The position numbers were made by a program, and so were the translations under genes. From assembly GCF_000142905.1 (NCBI RefSeq), contig NW_013657660.1, positions 332,881 to 396,880 of the forward strand: a stretch of 64,000 bases of DNA. The letters are read 5' to 3'. The notes beneath the pieces are model-generated. The model saw nothing but the letters and a program-made list of their open reading frames with translations, did not search any database and was not told the DNA's origin. Below are positions 33,901 through 43,828 of this stretch, in pieces; position 1 is the stretch's first letter; each line of letters begins with the position of its first letter. The stretch is from Thecamonas trahens ATCC 50062 (lineage: Eukaryota > Apusozoa > Apusomonadida > Apusomonadidae).

Positions 33901-35639
33901 TGGTTAAAGTAGCCCGAGGATGGATCACCTTCGGTCCAGCACGAGCAGGTTCCGGTTGATCCGAAAATGTCGCAGTAGCCGTGGCCGTCACAGTTGCTGT
34001 CGCAGTACAGATCCCAACCGACTTGGATGCTTCCGGTAAACGTGGCGTCGGTCGGCGAGCCGGGTGCTGGAATTACCGCGAGGTAGTAAATGCCTTTGGT
34101 GAGCCGGGTGGTACTGTTGAAACTGTCGGTCACGCCCGAGACAACCACCATGGCGTCCGGTTGGACCACGCCCGAATTGGAAAAGACTGGCGGCCCGCCG
34201 TGGCGGAGCACCACATCGTATGGGTGCGACGCCGAGATTTCGACGTCAAAGGCCTTGGCTCCTGCCGGAACAGTAAAGGCAAAGAGCGCCACCGCAAACG
34301 ACGACGATCCGTTGGTCGCGTGCGCAAGCTGGATCGGGTACCGCCGGCCAGAAAGAAGGCCGTGCTGTTTGCTCGGCACAACAAGGTTTGATCCCGAAGC
34401 AGGCAGCGATGGAAAGTCCGGAAAGCCGATGTACACCAGCCCATCGCCAGTCTTGTAAGGCGCAATGGCGTCAGCGACAGGCGTGCTCGTCACAAGTAGG
34501 GTAAAGTCGGCCAAACTCGTTCGATGAAGACCCACAAAGTAGACACCCGGAACAGGAGCAAAGAGCGTGAGAACGCTCGGCCCACTCGTCGGGTGATGTT
34601 GCACATACAGGCCGTCTTGCGCCCCGGTCATCGTTGAGCCGGAGAAGACTGAAGGTGGGACAGCAAGCGCGTCGCGCCGGACCCAGACGTCGACCCCAAA
34701 CGTCGCGCTCGAGACGCCGGAAATATCAACGTCGACGCGGGCATGAGCGCCAGTGACCACAAAGTAAGCATAGGTCATCGATCCGACTGGCGGTGAGAGC
34801 GATCCGACACCAGCATAGGTCCGTGATTCGGATGGGTCCGTGAACGCCGTCGACGGCGCGATGGTGGCAGAGGCCCCAAACACAAGTCGGGTCATTCCCT
34901 CGCTGCAGCCATCCGAAGACCCAATCTTGTCAAAGCTGAGGCCAGCGTCGGTGTACGGGCTGTAGGTCTGTGAGGTGCCATCAAACTGGCAGGACGCCAA
35001 GTCGGCAGTGACGGCAAACTGCACGGCCTTCTCACCGCCTGGCGGGTGAAAGCCGTAGCTCGACGGATCAAAGCCAGGACACGAGTACGGACCCGAGCCG
35101 CCTGTAACGTAGTTGTCGACAATGGTGATCATGCCAAACAGCCGGCCCGCGCGCGGAGCAGGGATGACGATGGTCTCAGACCAGCCACTGGTGGTGTTGG
35201 AGTGACTAAAGCCCGAGTTGTCAAACGTCGCCGGCTCATCCCACGCAAAGTGGGCGGTCCATCCAACCGGCTCCAGCCCTGGTGGAACCGGGGGACCACC
35301 GCCGTTCTCCTGAATGACCTCGATGCGCATGACCTCTGTCAAGTACGGGACTTCGAGTGAGAACGAGACGATTGAGTCGCTGCAGTCGAGGTAGAACTCG
35401 GTCGAGCTGCTCGGGCCGGGACCATCGCTCACATCGGAGGCCATGATAGGATTACGCGAAGGAATAGGCTGCGAGTAGAGAGGGGAGATGCTTGAAAAGG
35501 CATCAGCTACAAAGATAGAGTCCTTGAACAGCTCGGGGCCGTTTGGTGGCGAGTCGGCGGCAACGCCGCCGTCGGCAACAAGACCGCCAACGAAGACCAC
35601 CGCCACAATGGCGACTGTCAGCCACCAGAGTGCGAGCAT
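27937..35639 (-). CDS. Giant kelch / EGF-PSI / cysteine-rich polytopic receptor-like protein
   Basis: About 2,567 residues after supplying one base near 32198-32206. A signal peptide (MLALWWLTVAIVAVVF) is followed by an ectodomain with beta-sandwich-like stretches. An EGF/PSI cysteine cluster follows (CDGHGYC, CSC, CGRHGTC, CTWC). A kelch-type propeller spans the frame break (repeats with VVIGG, LFAGG, VLFGG, YMFGG, LMFGG). Then come several ephrin-receptor-like Cys repeats (CxPC, CxxC at regular spacing). The last ~750 residues hold about eight to nine hydrophobic helices, resembling the polytopic TRP-like C-termini of protist GCC2/GCC3 proteins, and a basic Ser-rich cytosolic tail with RMDKKR and RMEKRR repeats. 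It is probably a cell-surface receptor or channel; ligand and function are unknown. The two halves are open in different frames, overlapping by 76 bases. Confidence 0.75.
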
Positions 35640-35951
35640 GAGGGGAGTAGTTGTGGGAAATAAGGAAGAAAATGCGTTGATGGTGGTGGGGGGGAGGGGA
35701 GGGAGGGGCGAGGAGATTGTGGTGTAGAGATGTTGAGCAGGGGTGGCCTTGTGGAAGGAAGGAAGGAGGGTGAGGTGATCCCGGGCTGTGCCATTGCCAT
35801 TGCGAGTCATTGAGATGGCCGTTGTTCGGCGGGTCACAAAAAGGACGAAATCGCGTGGGAACGTTGCACGTTTCGCAAGGACACAGAGTACAACAAGTTT
35901 ACAGCCTGATGAAAGAGGCGAGAGAGGGGGGAAGGATGAAGGCTGAGAGCA
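35640..35951. promoter_or_regulatory. Region upstream of the kelch receptor
   Basis: It contains C-rich tracts on the minus (sense) strand, complement of 35687-35709, within 70 bases of the receptor start. The rest shows no recognisable feature before the SUN gene stop. Confidence 0.35.
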
Positions 35952-37666
35952 TTATGCCGAGTGAACCCTGAAGCGATAGATGCAGGTGTACTCGTTGTGG
36001 CCGTGGTTGGAGAGGATCTCAAGACGGATCTGGTTGTAGGCGGCCGAGTCGACAGCAACGTTGGCATGGAGGACGCCACCCCAGAGGAGGTCGGGCGAAG
36101 CGGGGTCAAAGACAAAGACCGGCGAGTCGGAGCCAGCCGGAAAGATGGGGGTCCAGGACGCGCCCGAGTCCGGTGAGCCGTAGACGCGGAACTCACGCGG
36201 AGCCGACGACGAGTGCAGGAGGACGGCGGCAGGCATGTGCTCGAGCGAGATCGAGGTGACGGCAACGGGCTTGGAGAGCTGGACGGTGGCAAAGCCTGCG
36301 TCAGCGGCCATAGCCCAGCAGTCACCGACGCCAGCCGACGGAAGGAGCATGGCAGTGGCGCGCGGAATGGAAGGCGCGGCGACCCGGAGCGGCGAAGTGA
36401 CCTTGGAGAGGAAGGCGGCCATGGCCTCGGCCATCGATGCCGACATGCCGCCGGCCGGCGACCAGTCCGGCGAGTGCTGGACGACAAAGCCGTCGGCAGC
36501 GTGGTCAACAAGACCAGTACGATCAGCATGGTACTTGGCGAGCGAGGCCGCGACGAGCGCCTGCGCCTCGTCGGCGGAGACGCCGGCGACAACGTCGACG
36601 GTGCCCGAGTCGACAGCCGCACGGACCGAGTCGCGGACCATGGCGGCAATGTCGGCCTTGCCGTGCTCGAGCACGTCAGCGGCAGTCGGCATCGAGATGG
36701 CCTCAAGCCGGTCGGCAACCGCAGCCTCAATGAGCGCGGTGAGCTGCGAGGTGGTGACAAAGCCTGCGTCGTCGATGAGCTTGCGGACAGCGTCGACCTG
36801 CTCGGTGGCGGCAGCGGCGCCAGCGGCGGATGCTGCCTTCTCTACAGCGGCGAGCTGGGCCTTGAGCGCGTCGACCGCACCCGAGAGGGCGTTGATTTGG
36901 GCGTCGGCGCGGGCGAGTGCCTCGGTGACGGCCGGCGACGGCGGCGCTGGTGAGCTGGATGCTGGGGCGGGGGCCGGGACCGGTGCAGGCGCAGGCGCGT
37001 TCTCGAGCGCTGTCACTGCGGCGTCAAGCGCCGCAAGCTTCGGCTCGAGGCTCGCCACCGATGCTGCCACCGCTGACAGCTCGGCGCGGACAGCAGAGTC
37101 GTCGTAAGCTTCGACGGGCGCCGGGCTCGGAGACGGCGCCGAGCTTGAGTCTGCCGCGGCGGCGGCGGCCTCGGTGGCTGCCTGAGCTGCGGCAGCGGCG
37201 TCAGCAGCGGCAGCAGCATTCGCAGCCTGGGCCTCCTCCACAGCCGCCACCTGGTCAGCCAGCTCCGAGAGAACTCGCGAGAGCTCGTCGAGCTGGGTCT
37301 TGGTGGCCGTGCGGACCTCGTCAACGCCAGAGGTGGCTGCAGTGGCCCGCTTGCGGACAAGAGCGACCTCGTCCTGGCTCGCCTCCAGCTTGCCCGAGAG
37401 GCCCTCGACCCGACCGGTCAGGGCGCTGAGCTTGGCGCTGAGCTCGGCCAGCGCAGCGTCGTCGACAACCGGTGGCGCCGGGGCAACAGGGGCCGGAGTC
37501 GGCGGCGGAGGCGGGGGCGGAAGCGCAGCGATGGCGTCGGCGACCGCAGACGGAACGGCCTGGGACACTGCGCCCGGCACCGAGGAGGAGACTGCAGACG
37601 CAACAGCAGACGCAACCGTGGCCGAGATGTACTGCTTCAACTCGTCCATGTCAAAGTCGGGCGAGA

Positions 37667-37703
<37 letters not shown>

Positions 37704-38556
37704 GAGCGACGACGCTGGGCTGGGGCCGGGACTGGCCGGGAGCGTCGGGAACGTCGGAAGCGACGGGAGCGACGGGAGCGACGGGAGCGTCGGGAGCGAC
37801 GGGAGCGACGGGAGCGACGGGAGCGACGGGAGCGACGGGAACGCAAAGTCAAACGACGGAACAGAGATCCACGGCAGGTTGGCGAGGGTCGGGAAGGTCG
37901 GGAAGGTCGAAAGGCTCGGCAGCGCCAACGAAAAGGTTGGGAGCGACGGAAGCGACGGAAGCGACGGGAGCGACGGAAGCGACGGAAGCAACGGGAGCGC
38001 AGCGGGGAGCGGCGGCGTTGAGAGCTCCGACAGCGCAGGAGCGACATGGCCCAGCGCCGGCGGGCCAGTCCAGGTGCCGATGAGGAGAACGAGGACCATG
38101 ATGATGAGGCCGCGCCAGACCGAGCCGTGCTTAAAGTAGCGGTTGTCGTCGAGGAAAAAGATCCAGCGAAGAGTAGCGCCGACCCAGAGGTTGAGGGCAA
38201 GGGCAAGAGCGCCAATGACATGGATCATTCGGACGAGGAGGGCCGGATCGGCGACCGGCAGAGCGTGAATGTCACCATCGGGGCCGGGCACCGGGGTGTC
38301 CATCCGTGGCGGCGCTTGAACCTTGACATCAAAAACGCCCGCCACCCGCGGCGAGAGCGGCGAGGTCGGCAGCGGCGACATGGAAGTACGGGCGAGCCGC
38401 GGCGGCGAGCCAGCGTCCGAGGCGACTGATGCCGCCGTGGCCTCGCCGGACGGCTCCTCGGACGTCTCGTCCGAGGCCGACTCATCCTCGCTGCTGCTCT
38501 CGGCACCTTCGTCGTCAGAGAGCTTCTCGCCAGAATCATCAGACTCGCCCTCGTCA

Positions 38557-38588
<32 letters not shown>

Positions 38589-38882
38589 CGAGACCGACGC
38601 CGAGGCGACCTCCTCGGAGAGCGACTCGGGCGCCGGCGAGGGCGAGGGCGAGCGCCGGACCGAGCGCGAGCGAGTGGCCCGAGCAGGACGGCTCCGAGTG
38701 GCACGTGCAGTGCGTGCGGGACGGGCCGGAGCAGGAGCAGGAACCGGAGCTGGCGAGGCCGGAGCTGCGCCAGCAGCAGCGCCTCCCGTGTCGTCTTCGG
38801 GCGCCACCGAGACGGTGCGGTTGCGGAGGCGGCGGGAGAACCGAGTGGGCGTCACCGACCGGGAAGCTGAACCACGCGGCAT
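35952..38882 (-). CDS. SUN-domain nuclear envelope protein
   Basis: About 976 residues from the ATG at 38882. The N-terminus is basic and Ser/Arg-rich, with a run of about twelve Asp, as expected for a nucleoplasmic segment. Two hydrophobic helices follow (HVIGALALALNLWVGA and GLIIMVLVLLIGTW, nt ~38080-38230). A striking SLP repeat (37740-38010) and poly-Pro come next, then Ala-rich coiled coil (~37600-36600). The C-terminal ~170 residues are a SUN domain: GDCWAM, VQLSKPVAVTSISLEH, EFRVYGS, and the terminal YNQIRLEILSNHG ... CIYRFRVHS. SUN proteins trimerise through the coiled coil and hold KASH proteins across the perinuclear space (LINC complex). The ORF is open upstream to 39053, but that extension is Pro-rich and less plausible. 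Confidence 0.93.
37740..38010 (-). repeat. SLP tripeptide repeat in the SUN protein
   Basis: A 9-bp-type repeat (GGGAGCGAC or GGAAGCGAC on the plus strand) encodes many Leu-Pro-Ser units in two blocks, separated by a less regular stretch with FPTFPTL. It sits between the membrane helices and the coiled coil. Confidence 0.9.
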
Positions 38883-39440
38883 GGGTCCACCAGTAGCAAA
38901 CAGTCTGTAGTTGCCCTCGTTTGCCAGAGCGGTGTGTGCTGTTTCCAACTCAGACAAGAGCTCAGGCCAGGGGGGGGGAAGGGGGGGGGGGGCTGGGGGG
39001 GCGAAAGCGCGCGGTGCGTGATGGCGCGAGAGTCGACCCGACGCATCATTCAATCAAACAACTCGTGAATTAATCGTTGGCAGCGGTGGCGTGAGCCATC
39101 GGTCGCTGAACGATAAGCGACATGAAGGGAATGCCCATAAGAGGGGGGAAGGGAATGGAGGGCGGGAGGCTCATATACGTACACATAGACACAGTTCTCT
39201 TTGCTCATAGGCTACAAACAAAGTAGCAAAGGTATGTGGGTTGGGAGGGGTGGGGGGGGGGGGGGAGGGGGAGGTGGTGGTGGGGGAGTGGGGGGGGTGG
39301 GGGGACGGGACGGGGGGGTGGCGGGGCGAAGTGGTGGCGAGGTGCGGGATACGTGGAGGGGGTGGTGACAGGGAACAGGGGAGCACTCATGGAGATGTGG
39401 ATGTGGTACAATGGGATGGTGTGCGTTAGGAAGAAGGAGT
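38883..39440. promoter_or_regulatory. Divergent intergenic region between SUN and E2 genes
   Basis: It contains long G-runs on the plus strand (about 38968-39000 and 39240-39320), meaning C-runs on the SUN sense strand. Non-repetitive sequence without recognised motifs lies between them. The second block lies just ahead of the plus-strand E2 gene and is an exception to the sense-strand C pattern. Confidence 0.4.
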
Positions 39441-40091
39441 ATGTCTGCATCGTCGATGTCTGCGGCGTTGCTCGCCAAGCAGCTGAAGGCGGCGACAAAG
39501 AACCCCATCGATGGGTGCAAGGTCGGCCTGGTGGGTGACGACATCTACCACTGGGAGGTTTACATGGCCGGCCCGCCGGACTCAACCCACGAGGGAGGAG
39601 TCTTTCGTGCTGAGCTTGAGTTTCCCAAGGACTATCCGTACAACCCGCCCAAGATGTCCTTCACCTCCACCATGTGGCACCCGAACATCCACGGCCCGCC
39701 GGACACCGGCAAGGTTTGTATCTCCATTCTCCACCCGCCGGTGGAGGAGTTTGGCTCGGGTGAGTCGCTCGCCGAGCGGTGGAATCCCATCCAGACTGTC
39801 GAGACCGTCCTCATCTCGGTCCGCTCGCTGCTGGGCGACCCCAATCTCTCGTCGCCGGCCAACATCGACGCTGGCGTCGAGTACCGCAACGATATGGACG
39901 CGTACAAGGCCCGCCTCCGCGAACTCTGCGAAAAGTCGCTGCGCGAGCTGCCCGAGGGCTTCCAGCCGCCCGAGGCTGCTCCCTCTGCCCCGGTCGTCCG
40001 CGAGGACTCGGTCCAGTCGGTCGGCGACTGGGTTCTGGAGGAGGACTCCGAGTACGACGAAGACGAGGAGGACATGCTGGAGTCGGACTGA
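39441..40091 (+). CDS. Ubiquitin-conjugating enzyme E2, Cdc34/UBE2R type
   Basis: A 216-residue E2 that transfers ubiquitin to substrates, usually with SCF ligases. The UBC fold is complete: YPYNPPKM, the HPN motif (WHPNIHG), and the active-site Cys in TGKVCISILHP. Immediately after it is the acidic-loop insertion (SGESLAERWNPIQ) that defines the Cdc34/UBE2R and UBE2G groups. The C-terminal extension ends in a strongly acidic tail (EEDSEYDEDEED), the Cdc34 feature used to bind the cullin basic canyon. The ATG at 39441 gives the natural N-terminus MSASSMSAALLAKQLK. No intron is present. The stop is 39 bases from the convergent DapF stop. Confidence 0.93.
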   Translation: MSASSMSAALLAKQLKAATKNPIDGCKVGLVGDDIYHWEVYMAGPPDSTHEGGVFRAELEFPKDYPYNPPKMSFTSTMWHPNIHGPPDTGKVCISILHPPVEEFGSGESLAERWNPIQTVETVLISVRSLLGDPNLSSPANIDAGVEYRNDMDAYKARLRELCEKSLRELPEGFQPPEAAPSAPVVREDSVQSVGDWVLEEDSEYDEDEEDMLESD

Positions 40092-40130
40092 GACCGCAAT
40101 AACATCATTTGTACACACTCTGCCGTGCAC

Positions 40131-41135
40131 CTACGCTGATTCAAACAGCGTGGCGTCAAGCCGGATGCTACCACAGAACACACTCGCCGCCGGCCCGGTC
40201 ATCAGGCACCGAGCGTCGTCGCCGTCGATGGCGATGTCGAGAAAAGCACGCGCGCGATCGAGGTCAGCGACAACAGCGCCAAGGTTGAGCGCTCCTGTGT
40301 CGACGCCCGTCGCAGCGAGCGCAGGCAGCGGAAAGTAGACTCGGACTGGAGTGTCCACGAGACCGGCTCGGACGCAGGCCGCCGCCGCTGCGCACGCGCC
40401 CGACCCGCACGCCTGCGTCTCGCTGGCCGACCGCTCGTAGACCCGCAGCGCGAGCCTTGACCTGTCGATGACCTGCACAAACCCGATGTTGGCCCGCGCC
40501 GGAAAGACCGGGTGACGCTCGAGCTTTGGGCCGACCGTGCTCACTGGCGCGGTCAGCACGTCGTCGACCACCCACACGCCATGAGGATTACCCATGTCGA
40601 CGAGCAGAAGCTCGGGTCCGGGCGCGTACCCGGGCAGCCGAGGCGCGATGGCCTCGCGGTGCTGGCAGCCACCGCCGTCGGCAATGGCAACCTCAAAGCC
40701 GGCCACGGCCGGACCCATGTCCACCGTCACCATGTCGATTGCATCTGCCGACGGGAGCGTGCCGGGCGCAAGCGGTTCGAGGTGCAGAACGATGGTGCGC
40801 GCGATGGTGGCGGCAGAGAGCACCGTTGTTTCGGGCGAGACGAGCCCCGCATCACGGATGTACTTGGCAAAGCATCGCGCGCCGTTACCACACTGCTCGA
40901 CTTGAGCACCATCACCGGCGTTGTAGATCAGGTAGCGGAACGAGGCTTCGTTGCCGTCGCCGGGCTCGACAACCAGCACCTGATCCGCGCCCACGCCACG
41001 ATGGCGGTCGCTGAGCGCAATTGCCGCAGCCGCAGTCATCGGTGGGACCTCCGGCGAGCTCACCCTGTCCACAACAACAAAGTCGTTGCCTAGGCCGTGC
41101 ATCTTGGTGAACGGTAGTGTGAGCTGTGCCGCCAT
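40131..41135 (-). CDS. dapF: Diaminopimelate epimerase
   Basis: A 334-residue enzyme converting LL- to meso-diaminopimelate in lysine synthesis. The family pattern is complete: MHGLGNDFVVVD at the start, the first catalytic Cys in CGNGARCFAKYI, MGNPHGVWVV in the middle, NIGFVQVI, and the second catalytic Cys in ERSASETQACGSGACAA. The length is only slightly above bacterial DapF (about 275-290), owing to loop insertions and no clear targeting peptide. DapF in a non-photosynthetic eukaryote implies either a retained DAP lysine pathway or acquisition from bacteria; the codon use looks like its neighbours, so any transfer is not recent. The ATG at 41135 is immediately before the conserved start. 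Confidence 0.95.
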   Translation of the reverse strand: MAAQLTLPFTKMHGLGNDFVVVDRVSSPEVPPMTAAAAIALSDRHRGVGADQVLVVEPGDGNEASFRYLIYNAGDGAQVEQCGNGARCFAKYIRDAGLVSPETTVLSAATIARTIVLHLEPLAPGTLPSADAIDMVTVDMGPAVAGFEVAIADGGGCQHREAIAPRLPGYAPGPELLLVDMGNPHGVWVVDDVLTAPVSTVGPKLERHPVFPARANIGFVQVIDRSRLALRVYERSASETQACGSGACAAAAACVRAGLVDTPVRVYFPLPALAATGVDTGALNLGAVVADLDRARAFLDIAIDGDDARCLMTGPAASVFCGSIRLDATLFESA

Positions 41136-41158
41136 CGGTCCGAGCAGAGCGAGGAACA

Positions 41159-41160
41159 GC

Positions 41161-41191
<31 letters not shown>
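41159..41191. repeat. GT/GA dinucleotide microsatellite
   Basis: About eight GT units pass directly into about eight GA units, 24 bases upstream of the dapF start. Confidence 0.9.
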
Positions 41192-41271
41192 CGGGAGCGG
41201 GCGGCGCGAGAACCAGAGCGAGTGAATGAGCAAGAACGAGAAGAGAGAGTGCGCACGCTCGCGCGCGTGTG

Positions 41272-41272
<1 letters not shown>

Positions 41273-41310
<38 letters not shown>
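41273..41310. repeat. GGCT tetranucleotide microsatellite
   Basis: About nine tandem copies of GGCT in the dapF to ADP-ribosyltransferase intergenic region. Confidence 0.95.
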
Positions 41311-41557
41311 AGCCTGGTTCGGGCGGCAACAGTTGGGCAGTCAGTCGAGTCAAGCGACAGACGGGCGAGGGGGGGAGCGGCACAAGGCGGACGCGCGAGT
41401 GATTGATTCCGGACCGAACAAATGGAACGGTTGGGGAAGGACGGGTGGCAGCTGGCTTTTGCCCACGCACCGCCGGGTAAGCGGACAGGACCGGCCAAGG
41501 ATGCGAGGGTGGGGACTGAGCACGCCTCTCTCACATACTTTGAGCGACAAAGGTGCT

Positions 41558-43828
41558 ATGTCGTCGAGTGTGACTGACAGTGACTACAGTGGAAGTGACT
41601 CGGGCTCGGACTATGGCTCGGACTATGGCTCGGAGGAGAGCAACGTGACGGAGACTGGGACGGCGACGACGACGGGGACAGGCGCTTCGTCGTCGACAGC
41701 AGAGTGCTCATCGGATGCGGCTGCGGCCAAGTTTGGCGTGTCAAAGGTGCTGACAAAGCTGCAGAACGCAAAGAAGTTCCGCATCGTCTCACGGCGGCAG
41801 GACTTTCCCGACGACGACGACGGCGCAGGAGATGGCGACAAGGGGAAGAAGAAGAAGAACAAGAAGAAGAAGAAGAAGGGCAGTAAGAAGAAGAGCAAAA
41901 AGGCCAATGCCAAGCGTAAGCGCAAGGGGAAGCACGCATCGTCGTCGTCTTCGTCGTCTGATGCCTCCACGTCCGAGTCGTCGGTCGAGGGCAGCGGAGG
42001 CGACCCCGAACTCGCACGGAAAAACAAGAAGATCGGCGTCTCTGTCCTCATTTCGGCCACCGCCGAGGTAGACAAGGCGGCGAGCAAGGCTGGGCGGCAG
42101 ATTGTGGGCAACATCCGGGCCGACTTTGCCGCCGCTGACTCGTCGGCGGAGCTGGACACGGTGCTGGACATTGCGCCGGCCAAGGAGCAGGTCAAGGCCT
42201 TTGACCGATACGTCCACAAGCTGGAGAAGAAGCGGCCGTTTCTGGCGCGTAACAACTTTCTCGTGAGGCGGCTGTACCACGGCACGTTTGCCAAGTGCAC
42301 CATCGGGTTCAACGGCAACACCGAGCTCTGCTCCATGCCCGAGTGCAAGCTGTGCTCGATTCTTCGCGAGGGCTTTGACCTCGACGCAGCGCCGTGCTGG
42401 GGCGCACGGGCTCGCGCGCATCCGTCGCTCCTCACCACCAGCTCGGGAGGATCTGCGCTGACGGTGACGCCCAAGCAAGCACCGCTCTCGCAGACCATGG
42501 CCGCAGTGCTCGAGGGCGACGAGTCGGTGTCTGAGCTTGACGACAACGAAGACGACGACAACAACAACGCTGCAGGCACGGGTGCAGGAGACGACGACGA
42601 CAGCTCGGACTCGCATGTGACCATCCGTCGGCGACTCGGCGCCGGGCTCTACTTTTCGCCATCGCCGCTCGAGGCCGAGGAGTACGCGACGCTGATGCCG
42701 AACCCGCTTGGGCGGCACGGGCGGCGGGTCCTGCTCGTGGCGCAGGTTGCGGTGGGCAACCCGTACGGGACGTACATGTACACCGACGAGGAGATCGACG
42801 ACGGCGTGTACGACTCGCTCCAGGGCCTCGAGGTCGATCTCGAGCATCCGCGCGGGCAGTTTGCACGGAGCGAGTTCTGCGTTCGCGACGCAGCGGCGGC
42901 ACTGGTCACGCAGGTTGTGGTGTACGCCTCGCGCGAGCGGTCGCTCTGCCCGCGGTGCGGCGTCGGTGTGTACTATCCAGACCGTGCACAGCGGGTCATC
43001 CGCTCCAAGTTTGCCACCTTTTGCTCCAAGCGGTGCGGTCGGCAGTACGCGGTGGCGCTCCGCGCCATGCGCAAGCTCGTCGCGCGGACGCCGCGCAAGC
43101 CGGACAAGTGGATGGCGTCGTTCTGGGAGGAGACCGACTCGGAGGAGCCGTGCGTCATGGTCGACATCTGGCCCGGCTCGGTTGAGTGGACCATGATCGA
43201 GATCGAGTTCAAAAAGTCGATGCCCGCGATCAACATCTCCAAGATCTACCGGGTCCAAAACGAGCACCTCTACCACCGGTACATCGAGGAGTTGCGCTCG
43301 GTCCGGAAGAAGACAAGCGGTAACGGGAACGAGAAGCTCCTCTTCCACGGAACGTCGTCGACCGAGCCATCGCAGGTCTACACCTCGGAGGAGGGCTTTG
43401 ACCTCCGCTACTCGGACTGGGGCATGTGGGGCCGTGCCTCGTACTTTGCCGCCCGGGCCAACTACTCGCATAGCTACGCGTACTACGAGCCCTCGGGCCA
43501 TCACACCATGTTTGTGGCCAAGGTCATTACCGGCGAAGCCGCTCAGATGGACCCGAACTCAGGCATCCAGCGCCCGCCGCTGCTCACCAAGGACTATCCC
43601 GTCGTTCCGACTGACCAGTGGGGCAGCCCCGTGAAGCACGCCAAGGAGCTCAAGGCCAACGCCCGCATCCACAAGGCCAAGGCCAGCGCCAAGCGCAAGG
43701 TCAAGGTCAAGCACGCCCGCTACGACACCGTCACCGGCTTTACCGGCGGCACCCGCGTGTACATGGCCTACTCATTTAAGGCCATGCCCGCCTACCTCGT
43801 CACCTACACCGTCGACAACGGATGGTGA
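41558..43828 (+). CDS. Tandem PARP-like ADP-ribosyltransferase with zinc knuckle
   Basis: A 756-residue protein without introns. The N-terminus is Ser/Asp-rich, then a long Lys block (nt ~41850-41940) that could be nuclear or nucleolar. ART-like module 1 (nt ~42270-42780) has LYHGT, an EGFDL turn, GAGLYFSPSPLEAEEYA and a VGNPY strand, with an acidic insertion. A CPRCG ... CSKRC cluster lies between the modules. Module 2 (nt ~43330-43828) has LLFHGTSS, a second EGFDL, RASYFAARANYSHSYA, YDTVTG and the terminal strand ending in PAYLVTY. The catalytic triad reads H-Y in both. In module 2 the third position aligns best with Arg (TRVYMAY), not Glu, so poly-ADP-ribosylation is unlikely; it would be mono-transferase or inactive. 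The roles are inferred from PARP family rules. Confidence 0.85.
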   Translation: MSSSVTDSDYSGSDSGSDYGSDYGSEESNVTETGTATTTGTGASSSTAECSSDAAAAKFGVSKVLTKLQNAKKFRIVSRRQDFPDDDDGAGDGDKGKKKKNKKKKKKGSKKKSKKANAKRKRKGKHASSSSSSSDASTSESSVEGSGGDPELARKNKKIGVSVLISATAEVDKAASKAGRQIVGNIRADFAAADSSAELDTVLDIAPAKEQVKAFDRYVHKLEKKRPFLARNNFLVRRLYHGTFAKCTIGFNGNTELCSMPECKLCSILREGFDLDAAPCWGARARAHPSLLTTSSGGSALTVTPKQAPLSQTMAAVLEGDESVSELDDNEDDDNNNAAGTGAGDDDDSSDSHVTIRRRLGAGLYFSPSPLEAEEYATLMPNPLGRHGRRVLLVAQVAVGNPYGTYMYTDEEIDDGVYDSLQGLEVDLEHPRGQFARSEFCVRDAAAALVTQVVVYASRERSLCPRCGVGVYYPDRAQRVIRSKFATFCSKRCGRQYAVALRAMRKLVARTPRKPDKWMASFWEETDSEEPCVMVDIWPGSVEWTMIEIEFKKSMPAINISKIYRVQNEHLYHRYIEELRSVRKKTSGNGNEKLLFHGTSSTEPSQVYTSEEGFDLRYSDWGMWGRASYFAARANYSHSYAYYEPSGHHTMFVAKVITGEAAQMDPNSGIQRPPLLTKDYPVVPTDQWGSPVKHAKELKANARIHKAKASAKRKVKVKHARYDTVTGFTGGTRVYMAYSFKAMPAYLVTYTVDNGW

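Larger units (their letters stand above)
41136..41557. promoter_or_regulatory. Divergent intergenic region with microsatellites
   Basis: It separates the divergent dapF and ADP-ribosyltransferase genes. It holds a GT/GA dinucleotide run (41159-41191) and a GGCT tetranucleotide repeat (41273-41310). No promoter motif is recognised. Confidence 0.4.

Noticed and set aside
41789-43504. Long minus-strand open frame (571 codons) opposite the ADP-ribosyltransferase
   Set aside because: It is Arg/Val/Leu-rich antisense of a conserved coding region, without domains; it reflects GC-rich codon bias.
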